43,417 nt of DNA from Victivallales bacterium (GTDB taxonomy: Bacteria; Verrucomicrobiota; Lentisphaeria; Oligosphaerales; Oligosphaeraceae), in assembly GCA_017535315.1 (NCBI GenBank), contig JAFXUD010000030.1, positions 78,307 through 121,723 on the forward strand, written 5' to 3'. The position numbers and the translations under genes were made by a program. Each line of letters opens with the position of its first letter. Position 1 is the first letter of the stretch. Shown one piece after another: positions 35,096 through 43,417 of the stretch. The notes below the pieces were generated by a model, which worked only from the letters and a program-made list of their open reading frames with translations, was not told where the DNA came from and ran no database searches.

Positions 35096-37321
35096 TCACA
35101 GTGCGTTTTTTACCGTGAAGGAAACGGAGGAGCTCTCTGCCTCGCCATTGGGGGAGACGGCAATGATGTGATGCCTCCCAGGGGTAAACCTCATCCTCTC
35201 CTCCTGGTTGAACCGTCCCATGTATTTGTTATCGACAAACCAGGTGGCTTCGCTCATATCCGCATGAATAGGTAGCTCGACGCCGCGTCCGTCCTGTGAG
35301 AGGTAAACCGTTGACCGTGGGGAAAATATCTGAATGGATTTCGTTCTTTTTTGTACACCGCAACTCTCGCAGCGCGCCAGCGCAAAATCCTTCAGGACAA
35401 AGCCAGGACTCGTCTCCGTACAATGGGGGCCTGGCTGAAGGCCTGTGCGCCTGCAAAGGGGAACTTTGTCCAGAAGCCCCTCCTTCACTGGCCACACAGG
35501 CGGCTCGTGCGTGGCATACAGTGCGGAGAAGATGTGTCCTGCGGCGGGCGCGGCAACCTTGGCCCCAACCAACTTGTTGTTGCCTTCTGAACCACTCTTG
35601 TCCCCAAACCAGACCCCCAACGTAAAGTCAGGCGTGTAGGCGATGCACCAGGCATCGCGACAGCCGTTGGAGGTGCCCGTCTTCCAGGCCACATCCACGA
35701 CGCATCCAGGAAGCTGGCGGCGACGAAGGATGCTGCTGATCATGCAGGCCGTTCCTTCCGTGCAGAGGCGTCTATTGGTAACAGTCTCCTGCGTCTCCTC
35801 CATGTTCAGGATGGGCTCGGTGTAAATCCCGCCATTGGCGAAGGCATTATAGGCGCGAGTCAGTTGGTACAAGGTGGTGCCAGTGGTGCCAAGAGCCATG
35901 GGCAGACCATAGCATCGTTCATTATTGTCTTGTGAATAATGCTGAATATCGTACCTGAACTCCACCATATCGACCAGGCCATAGCAGCCAAGATAGGAGT
36001 ATGTGTTGGACACCCCCAGTTGGGAAAGTAGCCTCACGACAGGGGTGTTCAAGGAAAGGCTCAAGGCCTCTGCCACCGACACATCCCCGTAGTATCTGCC
36101 GTCGAAATTCCCTGGGGAGTAATCGGCAAAACGCACGGGCGCATCCTTTAATATGGTGCTTTCTGTGATGCGTCCGCCCTCCATCGCCTTTGCATAGATA
36201 AACGGCTTCATCGTCGAACCTGCATCACGCAGAGCCAAGGCGCCGTTCACCCAGCCGTCAAATTCGTCACTGTAATCCAAGGTCCCCACCAGCGCAAGCA
36301 AACGATTTGTGCGCGAATCAATTAGGACTGCAGAGGCATCCATGCCATACAGGTCCAGCTGACTTAGCGTCTCGTTGAGGACGCGCTCGATCTCCCTGTG
36401 ATAATCGGTGTTCATGTAGGTGCGGCGATCTGTTCCGTCCTGCTCATTTCCACCTGCAAAATCCGCATCAAACAAAAACATGTCGTATTTGAGAGTGGAA
36501 TGTCGCTTGAAGATGGAGGCCTGCGTGTAATCCCGCAACGCCAGAGGCATCCAATAATAGTGGGCCGCCCCACCCTCCTCCAGAAAGCCGTACTTCTCCA
36601 TCGCCTGAAGCACCATCAGCTGGCGGCGTTTAGTCGCGTTGAAATCGCTCCTGGGGTTCTGTTTGTTGGGACGCTGTGGTATTCCCGCCAGCACCGCAGC
36701 CTCCTCAATGGACAACTCCGATGCGTGCTTGTCAAAATAGAAAAGGGAAGCCGCCTCAACACCATAGAAACAATCCCCGAAGTTGATGCGGTTGACATAC
36801 TCCTCCAGTATCTCCTTCTTCGTGTATTTTCGCTCCAGCAGATAGGCCTTGAAAACCTGCTCTATCTTCTGGATGTAGTTCTTGCGGCGCCCGCACTTGG
36901 AAAGATAGGCTAGCTGCATCGTGATGGTCGATGCCCCAGAAAGTATCCTGCCACTTGCGATGTTCCCTATCGCCGCCCGCACAACCGACTTGTAGGAAAC
37001 CGCGCCATGCTGGTAGAAATCCCTGTCCTCAATCGCAAGAATTGCGTCGATGAAGTGCGGGGAAACCTCCTCCAGCTTCACTGGCACGCGCCACCCGTAA
37101 TCGCTGGCGCGCTGGTATTTCATCAGACGCCCCTCGCTGTCGTAGAAACGGACGGAGGGTGGCTGCGTTTCACGCAAAAGCTCTACCTCATCGTCAAACG
37201 CATAGATGAAAACGCGTGTCAGCAGAAAGGGCACCAGGGCAAGTATGCTTGCAACAAAGCACACCCGCCCCAAAAGCCCTCTGTGTTTTTTTATTACTCC
37301 TTTCAAATCAATCCTTTCCAT
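35096..37321 (-). CDS. pbpC: Penicillin-binding protein 1C
   Basis: 741 residues from the ATG at 37321 (GGAAGAGA just upstream); a TTG at 37366 would add 15 residues of doubtful value. One membrane segment at residues 20-40 anchors it, with the rest periplasmic. The GT51 transglycosylase has EDRDFYQHG (E98) and GASTITMQLA, then KYTKKEILEEYVN. The transpeptidase has the nucleophile motif STMK (S368), SLN and KTGTS with intact catalytic residues. The C-terminal 90 residues match the BiPBP_C beta domain. PBP1C polymerises glycan and is usually encoded beside alpha-2-macroglobulin, as here; the pair is proposed to repair damaged envelope and trap proteases. It lies 87 bp after the macroglobulin gene. 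Confidence 0.96.
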   Translation of the reverse strand: MERIDLKGVIKKHRGLLGRVCFVASILALVPFLLTRVFIYAFDDEVELLRETQPPSVRFYDSEGRLMKYQRASDYGWRVPVKLEEVSPHFIDAILAIEDRDFYQHGAVSYKSVVRAAIGNIASGRILSGASTITMQLAYLSKCGRRKNYIQKIEQVFKAYLLERKYTKKEILEEYVNRINFGDCFYGVEAASLFYFDKHASELSIEEAAVLAGIPQRPNKQNPRSDFNATKRRQLMVLQAMEKYGFLEEGGAAHYYWMPLALRDYTQASIFKRHSTLKYDMFLFDADFAGGNEQDGTDRRTYMNTDYHREIERVLNETLSQLDLYGMDASAVLIDSRTNRLLALVGTLDYSDEFDGWVNGALALRDAGSTMKPFIYAKAMEGGRITESTILKDAPVRFADYSPGNFDGRYYGDVSVAEALSLSLNTPVVRLLSQLGVSNTYSYLGCYGLVDMVEFRYDIQHYSQDNNERCYGLPMALGTTGTTLYQLTRAYNAFANGGIYTEPILNMEETQETVTNRRLCTEGTACMISSILRRRQLPGCVVDVAWKTGTSNGCRDAWCIAYTPDFTLGVWFGDKSGSEGNNKLVGAKVAAPAAGHIFSALYATHEPPVWPVKEGLLDKVPLCRRTGLQPGPHCTETSPGFVLKDFALARCESCGVQKRTKSIQIFSPRSTVYLSQDGRGVELPIHADMSEATWFVDNKYMGRFNQEERMRFTPGRHHIIAVSPNGEAESSSVSFTVKNAL

Positions 37322-37378
37322 TCTCTTCCACTCCCTCTCGTTTAGCCTATTCTGGGGTGCGCGCAACGGCAGGCTTTT

Positions 37379-37398
37379 CGCCGCGCTGAAGCGCGGCG
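37379..37398. other. Small GC hairpin between macroglobulin and pbpC genes
   Basis: CGCCGCGC (37379-37386), loop TGAA, GCGCGGCG (37391-37398), a perfect 8-bp stem in the 87-bp gap. No U-run follows on the transcribed strand, so it probably stabilises the upstream message or attenuates rather than terminates. The loop sequence TTCA on the RNA strand is the same as in the hairpin at 3152-3177. Confidence 0.4.
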
Positions 37399-37408
37399 CC
37401 AGAACAGG

Positions 37409-40400
37409 TTATTTCACCTCAAGTATCTCTTCTGGCACAAAAGTACCAGTTAAGTCGGGGTTGTACATATCTTCCAGACGCACTGGGGGGACTGCGAAGT
37501 GCCCAGGCGCGATGGCGCGTATGCGGTATGAGATGTAAAACGGTTCCTGGGTGGTCAAGGCTCCCATCACCAGGAATCGGTCATCGTGGCGTTCCTTGTG
37601 GCGCACAATAACACTTCTGCTCTCCTTTGAGGAGGCCGTCGTGTCGCTTTGCCGTGTAGCGAGCGTGCCTTCCTCGATGGCAAAGCCACCAGGCAGAAGG
37701 TCCAGTAGCACGAAGGAATCAATGGCAAGGGTATTTTCCGCATAAATGCGGACGGTCAGCAAATCGCCCGTTGAGACGGTTGTGACGGGCTTCCCTTCAC
37801 TGTCATACAACTCCTTGCGCAGACGCATCTTCGAAGTGTCGTTTTCCAGTTTTTTCGGCATTCCCTTTGTAAGCAGACGGACAAAGAGATCCGTCTTGCC
37901 CGTATTCTTCAGCATCGCATTTTGCTTTTCATCAACGGGCAGGACGCGTGTACCAAGGAACTTTCCTTCGCTGTTTTTCTCACCTACCAGCAACGAATAG
38001 GATGATTCCCCGACGGGGTGGCCGCTGGCAAAAGCCCCTAATCCCATTGCAGCCCAGGCATTGTCGCGCGTGCTTCCCCAGCCATTTCCGTCCTCGCGTA
38101 TCTTCTGCGCCAGCAGGAAAGCCATCTCGAGCGTCGCCGCATGTTTTGGGACGGTCTTCATGGCGATGGAGAGAATCATGCCGATACGTGTGCAGTCCGC
38201 TGACAGGAACCAGGCCTCGCTTGACGATTGCCAGCATCTGTCGTCCAATGCCTTTGAGATGACGTCCGCCCCATCGGCGGCATGTCCCGCCTGGAACATG
38301 GCGGCCCCCAGAAAGAACTCGGCCAGAAAATACTGTTTCGGCTTTGGAGCTGACACCGCTGATTTTGTCGCGGGCGCAGGTACCGTAGATGGAACTGCGG
38401 GAACAACCTGTTCCTGTGGCGGAATCAGCGGAAGCGGCAAGTCGTTGTTGCGCACCGTGGTCGTTACCGTTGAAGCAGGTTGTTTTGTCAGAATGGCCAG
38501 CAGGGCCTTTGCCTGACGGAAGATTGCCTCTGAACGACGCGATGCAAGACTCTGAACATAAAGCGCGTAGGCGGCCTGTGTCCAGTTATTGCCGTTTGAA
38601 TTACGCGCCACCTCCTCAAGATATTGCAAAATCTCCTTCTTGCTCTCCGTGTTCAATTCCGATGGGTTGGCAGCAAAGAGGAAGTGAGCCGCGTATGGCC
38701 CCACCTCCTCCCAAATCCAGGTGGATTCAGGCCACATGCTAAAACCGTTTTTGCCACGCTTCATCATTAGCACACGCGCAACCGCTTCCTTGATTTTCGC
38801 CTCGGTCTGCGCCGCGAAGGCCTTATCGACAAGATTCGCAGCAATCAGTTCATCCACATACAGGAACGGGAAGGCGGTGGAGACAGTCTGCTCCAGGCAG
38901 CCATACGGATATTTGTTCAGCCAATCCAGTGCATCCGCCACAGCGATGGCGGGCGATGAAGCGAGCTTCACCTCGCAGGATTTCAGTTCATCCCAGTCAT
39001 CCGCATTGGGCTGAAGTTCAACGCTTTCACCAGGCTTCAGGATGAAGCTGCGCGACTGGTTCACATACTGGAACCTGGAACGGCAATTGATGATGCAACT
39101 ACCAGCATAGCGTTTGCCGCCAATCAGCAGTTCGTGGCGGATGGTGAACGCCCCATTTACCTTGCCTTCCAGTGGTACTCTTACCGACAGCTGCTCGCCC
39201 TTCGGCAACGACACCTTGTATTCGGCCTGGCTCCCTTCTGCCTGAAGCTCCTTGGGTATCTCCAGCTTCAATACCGCCTCCGTCGCATCAAGCTCGTGGT
39301 TGATCAGCTTATAGATACCACTGAAACGGTCGCCCTTGGAGACAAAAAGGGGCACCATCGGAAGGGCCGACGCCTTATGTCGCATCCTGATGCACGCGGA
39401 TTCGGAGCCGACGGCCTCCTCACCAGCCGCCACCGCCATAATGCGCATGGCACCCGTGTGTTCGGGGAGCTCAAGCTCAACCTCCGCCGTGCCGATTGCA
39501 GGCACGGAGACGGCGGCCAAAACGACCACAGCATCTTTGTCGTGCTTGATGTCCCCTAGACGCGCTACACGCTCGCCCATTGCAGAGGCGTCGCCGCCAA
39601 TCTTCTCCATTCCCTTGATGGTCAAATGTGGGAAGAGCATCCCGTAGAGATCGTAACTATTCAAGGTGCAACCATAGCTGCCATGGAAGAAACTAAAGAT
39701 ATCTGGAGTCTTGTAGCCAGTCAGAGCGAGTATCCCCTCATCGACCGCGAAGAGGTGAACGGTCGCCGCCATGGGCTTGCCATCCTGTGTGGCTGCAGAT
39801 AGCTTGACTTTCAGGCGGCTGGAGGGTTCCGCCAGTTCGGGCACCTCCATCGTCAGCTTCATACGATGCGCCTCCTGCTCGACTGGCAACGATACCAGCC
39901 CAAATGAACGGCTGAGGTTGTCGCCAACCTGCGTCACCACTGTGACAGTCGCATAGTAGCGGGCAGTCTGAATGCCTTTCGGAACCACGATAGAGAGGCT
40001 GTTTTGTCCCTTTTTCACAGTAGAGGCAGCCTGGTAGTCCAACCCGTTCTCGCCAGCGGCAACGAAACAGTTTCCTTCACCCGTTGCGTGGAAGGTGATG
40101 ACCGCTGTATCGCCAGGCAGGTATTTCTCCTTGTCAGATTGCACCGTCAGAATATAGGGATGTTCGCTGTGAATACTCCCCGCCTCTCCCTTCTCATGCC
40201 AGAACTCAATCGAAGTTTCGATGCCGCTGCCGTTGGAGGCATGGAGGCTGTAATGACCATCCTCCATTTCAGGCAGCTCCAGTTGGACATGGTCGGAGTC
40301 CATCAGCAGGATTCGGTTCAGGCGTACTGGATGCTTCGTAAGCTCCCACTTCATGCGCCTAACTCCGTTCTCCTGCACCAGGACATGTTCCCAGGTCAGA

Positions 40401-42487
40401 CGCGTCAGCGTCAGGGCAAACGCTTGTTTGTACGCGTCCAATGTCGGCTTCGAGCTGCTCTCCCAGGCAAGAAGACGGCAGTCGAAGAGCGCGGAATCCC
40501 CCTTTGCTCCGACATGCTTCATTCCAAGGAAGCATGTTGTCGGCAGGATGACGGCGGATGTGCGGGCGGTAACCGTGTGCGTACCGCTGTCCGTCACGCC
40601 GACTTGGGCTGAGATGGCCAATGGCCTGCTCCAACCACTGATTTTGCCTGCCTTCTTCAAATCCTCCAGCAGCTTCCTGAAAGGGGGAAGGCTGTGGGTG
40701 TTCTCCAACAGCCCTTCCTTTTTATATATGGGAACTGCCCTGACAAGACTGCCTTGCCCCACGGAATACCCCTTCCAGTGAGGTGGCTGCGTCTCGGTAA
40801 GCGAGACATCCAGGCTGTATTTCGCACCACGCACTGTTCCGCCGAAGAAATACTCTCCAGAATAGGTGAGTATGGCGGAATCATCCTGTAAATAGATATC
40901 CTTGTCAAATGCTGCCTTGGCGCGGATGCGGTCTGGTTCAAACGCCCCGACCTGGAAATGCGTCCAACTCTTGTCTTTTCCACAGGTAAACTGAACGGAA
41001 TAACTGCCGTGGAAGGCCTGTTTCGAAAGGCGGTACTCCATTTGCGTGAAGCCATTGGCGTCGGTCATCTTTGTCTGCTTGAAAACCATTGTCCCCTTCG
41101 GGTCAGACACCTCGACCTCCAGGGGGATGGCAGCCGCCTTCAGTTCCGCATCGTCCCGCTCGCGCACAAAGGCCCCGATGAAGACGCTGTCCCCCATGCG
41201 GTAGATGCCGCGTTCTGTATAGCCGAACGCATAGTAGCGTTCCTTGAACCCATTGTCAGCATCGGGGTATTCATGATCGCTATTGAGATAGTTGTTGTCC
41301 AACTTAATGTAGGAGATGTCGCTGCCCTTGCTCACCAACACTATGCAGGGGGGCTCGTGTTCAAGGAAACCATCGGCACCAGGCGTCAAGAGGAGCGTCC
41401 CGTCCTCCCCTGTCTTCCCTGTGGCGACGATATTGCGTTTGGCGGTGACAAGCGACACCTCCGCCTCCTTTACAGGTTCAAAAGTGTTCAAGTCCCTGAC
41501 GCAGACGGCGACCTTTTCATCCCCGTCCTCTACAGCGGAGATGCCAAGACTGCTCAAAATGACCAGGCGGCTGCTCTGCCCCTTCTGGAAAGAATAAGAC
41601 TCTATCTCATAGTTCTTTTCATTCCCTTTTTCGCAAAACACCTCCACACCATAGAGACCAGGCGTAAGCCCAGGGAAGATGCTCCCCAGGTCCAGCAGAA
41701 CATCCCTGCTGACATTCCGCACGACAGTCACAGGAACTGATTTTTCCGCCTGTTTGTTCATCATCCTGTACACCGTCTCCGCATTGTTCCAATACCCCAT
41801 GACGGTCTCAGTGATGATGTCCAGGTTGCGGTTGTTCTGCTTCCAGAGAACGACCTTGAGCAACTCCGCATTGGTCACCCTGACAGGCAGTTGCCAATCG
41901 GTCACCTTGCCGTCCTGGATTTTCACAGGGAAATAGGGACCTTCGGTCAGGCATTTGACGGATGGTTTTGGCCCTTCCACCGTAAGGACGTAAGCAAAGT
42001 CGTTTTTCAGGACAGCACCGCGTTCCAAGACGGCACCCGCCTTGATGGTGACCGTATAGGTCTTGCCTATCTCAAATGTGCCATTGATTCTGACATAGTC
42101 GCCATAGTAACTTGCATAGATTCCCGAAAGGCGTACTGGCTCGGGAGATACTGAAATCTTATAATGCTCCGCCTCCTGTCCAAGACCGTCAATCGAGGCA
42201 AAAATGGCTCCCGTCAGCTCACGACCGTTGCACTCGTCTGCTCCCCGAAACTCGACTTTCCGCAGGCGCAGCATACCCTCGTTCACTGGCATTACGGGAG
42301 GAGGGGGGACATTCACATTACCGACGGTCTTTGGGCTCCCCTCCCCTTTCCTGTCCTCCGCACGTTCAACTCGTTCTTCCTGTTTCAGATGCGCAATCTG
42401 TTTGATGAACAGAAAGTTGCACATCAATGAAACAACCAGCACAAAGATAATGATGAAATGACACATCCCCCTTACAAACGACAACAT
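37409..42487 (-). CDS. Bacterial alpha-2-macroglobulin, membrane-anchored
   Basis: 1692 residues from the ATG at 42487, which has GGGAGGAGG five bases upstream; a start at 42568 is unlikely. It traps proteases through a thioester-activated bait mechanism in the periplasm and is encoded beside pbpC, as in E. coli. The thioester motif is YGCLEQ with cysteine near residue 1196. N-terminal MG beta domains precede it (residues 60-900), with a bait-like region upstream of the thioester. It is anchored by a transmembrane segment (FIIIFVLVVSLMCNFLF, residues 12-28), not by a lipobox as in the E. coli protein. A proline/alanine/valine-rich insertion (about 1336-1384) interrupts the thioester domain, an unusual place for a linker. 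The C-terminal domain is intact to the stop. Confidence 0.93.
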   Translation of the reverse strand: MLSFVRGMCHFIIIFVLVVSLMCNFLFIKQIAHLKQEERVERAEDRKGEGSPKTVGNVNVPPPPVMPVNEGMLRLRKVEFRGADECNGRELTGAIFASIDGLGQEAEHYKISVSPEPVRLSGIYASYYGDYVRINGTFEIGKTYTVTIKAGAVLERGAVLKNDFAYVLTVEGPKPSVKCLTEGPYFPVKIQDGKVTDWQLPVRVTNAELLKVVLWKQNNRNLDIITETVMGYWNNAETVYRMMNKQAEKSVPVTVVRNVSRDVLLDLGSIFPGLTPGLYGVEVFCEKGNEKNYEIESYSFQKGQSSRLVILSSLGISAVEDGDEKVAVCVRDLNTFEPVKEAEVSLVTAKRNIVATGKTGEDGTLLLTPGADGFLEHEPPCIVLVSKGSDISYIKLDNNYLNSDHEYPDADNGFKERYYAFGYTERGIYRMGDSVFIGAFVRERDDAELKAAAIPLEVEVSDPKGTMVFKQTKMTDANGFTQMEYRLSKQAFHGSYSVQFTCGKDKSWTHFQVGAFEPDRIRAKAAFDKDIYLQDDSAILTYSGEYFFGGTVRGAKYSLDVSLTETQPPHWKGYSVGQGSLVRAVPIYKKEGLLENTHSLPPFRKLLEDLKKAGKISGWSRPLAISAQVGVTDSGTHTVTARTSAVILPTTCFLGMKHVGAKGDSALFDCRLLAWESSSKPTLDAYKQAFALTLTRLTWEHVLVQENGVRRMKWELTKHPVRLNRILLMDSDHVQLELPEMEDGHYSLHASNGSGIETSIEFWHEKGEAGSIHSEHPYILTVQSDKEKYLPGDTAVITFHATGEGNCFVAAGENGLDYQAASTVKKGQNSLSIVVPKGIQTARYYATVTVVTQVGDNLSRSFGLVSLPVEQEAHRMKLTMEVPELAEPSSRLKVKLSAATQDGKPMAATVHLFAVDEGILALTGYKTPDIFSFFHGSYGCTLNSYDLYGMLFPHLTIKGMEKIGGDASAMGERVARLGDIKHDKDAVVVLAAVSVPAIGTAEVELELPEHTGAMRIMAVAAGEEAVGSESACIRMRHKASALPMVPLFVSKGDRFSGIYKLINHELDATEAVLKLEIPKELQAEGSQAEYKVSLPKGEQLSVRVPLEGKVNGAFTIRHELLIGGKRYAGSCIINCRSRFQYVNQSRSFILKPGESVELQPNADDWDELKSCEVKLASSPAIAVADALDWLNKYPYGCLEQTVSTAFPFLYVDELIAANLVDKAFAAQTEAKIKEAVARVLMMKRGKNGFSMWPESTWIWEEVGPYAAHFLFAANPSELNTESKKEILQYLEEVARNSNGNNWTQAAYALYVQSLASRRSEAIFRQAKALLAILTKQPASTVTTTVRNNDLPLPLIPPQEQVVPAVPSTVPAPATKSAVSAPKPKQYFLAEFFLGAAMFQAGHAADGADVISKALDDRCWQSSSEAWFLSADCTRIGMILSIAMKTVPKHAATLEMAFLLAQKIREDGNGWGSTRDNAWAAMGLGAFASGHPVGESSYSLLVGEKNSEGKFLGTRVLPVDEKQNAMLKNTGKTDLFVRLLTKGMPKKLENDTSKMRLRKELYDSEGKPVTTVSTGDLLTVRIYAENTLAIDSFVLLDLLPGGFAIEEGTLATRQSDTTASSKESRSVIVRHKERHDDRFLVMGALTTQEPFYISYRIRAIAPGHFAVPPVRLEDMYNPDLTGTFVPEEILEVK

Positions 42488-42492
42488 CACAA

Positions 42493-42501
42493 CCTCCTCC
42501 C
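42493..42501 (-). promoter_or_regulatory. Strong Shine-Dalgarno that fixes the macroglobulin start
   Basis: GGGAGGAGG on the minus strand (42501-42493), five bases before the ATG at 42487. It is one of the best ribosome sites in the window and excludes the upstream in-frame start at 42568. Confidence 0.8.
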
Positions 42502-42538
42502 TTAAAAATATTAAAATGATTTTCAGGGCAACACTACC

Positions 42539-42568
42539 CCTATACATACGCGTTAACGCTCTTAACAA
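42539..42568 (-). promoter_or_regulatory. Possible promoter with palindromic operator for the macroglobulin-pbpC operon
   Basis: TTGTTA (42568-42563), an 18-bp spacer and TATAGG (42544-42539) make a weak -35/-10 pair, putting the start near 42532 and a leader of about 45 nt. The spacer contains GCGTTAACGC (42550-42559), a perfect 10-bp palindrome that could be an operator. Confidence 0.35.
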
Positions 42569-42633
42569 TCAGTTTATTTGAAAGAGAAAAATCATTTGCG
42601 CATTTTGCATGATAATCAAGCAGTAGCAGACAA

Positions 42634-43417
42634 GCGGCGTTAGCCGCAAAAGACAAGCGGCGTTAGCCGCAAAAGACAAGCGGCGTAGCCGCGGCAGAGT
42701 ATAGCCGTGGGCAAGCGCAGCGGCGTAGCCGCGACAGAGTATAGACGTGGGCAAGCGAAGCCCTGTAAGGGCGAGCGTTGCCCACGGGACAAACGACAAT
42801 TATGTTTTCAAGCGGCGTAGCCGCGGCAGAGTATAGCCGTGGGCAAGCGAAGCCCCGTAAGGGCGAGCGCAGCCCACGGGACAAACGACAATTATGTTTT
42901 CAAGCGGCGTAGCCGCGGCAGAGTATAGCCGTGGGCAAGCGAAGCCCCGTAAGGGCGAGCGCAGCCCACGGGAAAAACGACAATTATGTTTTCAAGCGGC
43001 GTAGCCGCGACAGATTATAGACGTGGGTAAGCGAAGCCCTGTAAGGGCGAGCGTAGCCCACGGCAGGTAAAATATTTATAATTTCAAGCGGCGTAGCCGC
43101 GACAGATTATAGACGTGGGTAAGCGCAGCGGCGTAGCCGCAAGCGTAACCCACGGAACACGCGCAGCCCACAGTTTACATCACCCAGTTGGGTTCAAGCG
43201 GCGTAGCCGCGACAGAGTATAGACGTGGGCAAGCGAAGCCCTGTAAGGGCGAGCGTTGCCCACGGCAGGTAAAATATTTATGATTTCAAGCGGCGTAGCC
43301 GCGACAGATTATAGACGTGGGTAAGCGCAGCGGCGTAGCCGCAAGCGTAACCCACGGAACACGCGCAGCCCACGGGGAAAACGACAATTATGATTTCAAG
43401 CGGCGTAGCCGCGGCAG
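42634..43417. repeat. Tandem array of 92/110-bp nested-hairpin units
   Basis: The anchor GCGGC-GTA-GCCGC recurs at 42720, 42812, 42904, 42996, 43088, 43198, 43290 and 43400, giving steps of 92, 92, 92, 92, 110, 92 and 110 bp. Shorter GTTA-loop versions at 42634-42647 and 42657-42670 and a truncated unit at 42680 lead in. Each full unit contains the anchor hairpin, a 14-base spacer, an outer stem GTGGGC/GCCCAC, a symmetric internal loop (AAGCGAA/GAGCG..), an inner hairpin (GCCCTGTAAGGGC or GCGGCGTAGCCGC) and a linker ending TTTTCAA or ATTTCAA. It continues past the right edge. Open frames exist in it but are artefacts of the repeats. Positions 42569-42633 before it show nothing definite. Confidence 0.92.

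Noticed and set aside
42569-42884. Minus-strand open frames of about 75 codons across the repeat array
   Set aside because: They translate the repeats into low-complexity Arg/Leu/Ala strings, shift frame between units and have no ribosome site.
42720-43417. CRISPR array
   Set aside because: Whole 92-bp units repeat, including the linkers; there are no unique spacers of constant length and no cas genes.

Overview
All 21 protein genes I can support lie on the minus strand, so transcription runs from high to low coordinates across the whole 43 kb. The gene content suggests a PVC-superphylum bacterium, most likely Lentisphaerota (Victivallales-like) or a close relative such as Kiritimatiellota. 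Reasons: a very divergent FtsZ that keeps a PVC-style C-terminal tail, many secreted and cytoplasmic glycosidases including GH106-like and DUF6067-like proteins, paired U32 proteins, a Tat-exported PHP-like protein, and GC-rich palindromic repeats between operons. This assignment is inference; there is no rRNA or other marker to settle it.

Layout in order of transcription. (1) 43417-42569: a non-coding array of 92-bp (and 110-bp variant) tandem repeats that fold into nested hairpins. (2) 42487-35096: alpha-2-macroglobulin and penicillin-binding protein 1C, the classical periplasmic defence/peptidoglycan-repair pair. (3) 35095-34567: 529 bp without a gene, holding degenerate copies of the same repeat family. 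(4) 34557-26395: three exported proteins, namely a GH42-like putative glycosidase, a Tat-exported PHP-like hydrolase and a CBM9-plus-barrel protein. (5) 26394-26017: 378 bp without a gene, holding an inverted-repeat element, a good sigma-70 promoter and four short GC hairpins in the probable 5' leader. (6) 26016-22164: a tight operon of PHP phosphoesterase, type III pantothenate kinase, J-domain protein and FGGY sugar kinase. (7) 22163-21867: a 93-bp foldback element and a promoter. (8) 21866-3176: ten closely spaced genes encoding a degenerate SecA-like protein, two U32 proteins, MiaB, a SNF2 helicase, a GH2 and a GH106-like glycosidase, UvrA and an APH-fold kinase. (9) 3018-439: FtsA and the divergent FtsZ. 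(10) 358-1: the start of a class II aldolase that runs off the window.

How they fit together. GH2, the GH106-like enzyme, the FGGY kinase and the class II aldolase look like parts of intracellular plant or host glycan use (possibly rhamnose-containing), fed by the exported enzymes of 34557-26395. FtsA/FtsZ, PBP1C and alpha-2-macroglobulin concern the envelope and division. UvrA, SNF2 and MiaB are housekeeping. The two most interesting items are the SecA-like protein at 20367-21866, which aligns with the SecA motor core but has lost Walker A, the arginine finger region and the preprotein-binding domain, and the repeat array at the right edge, whose outer stem shows compensatory base changes.
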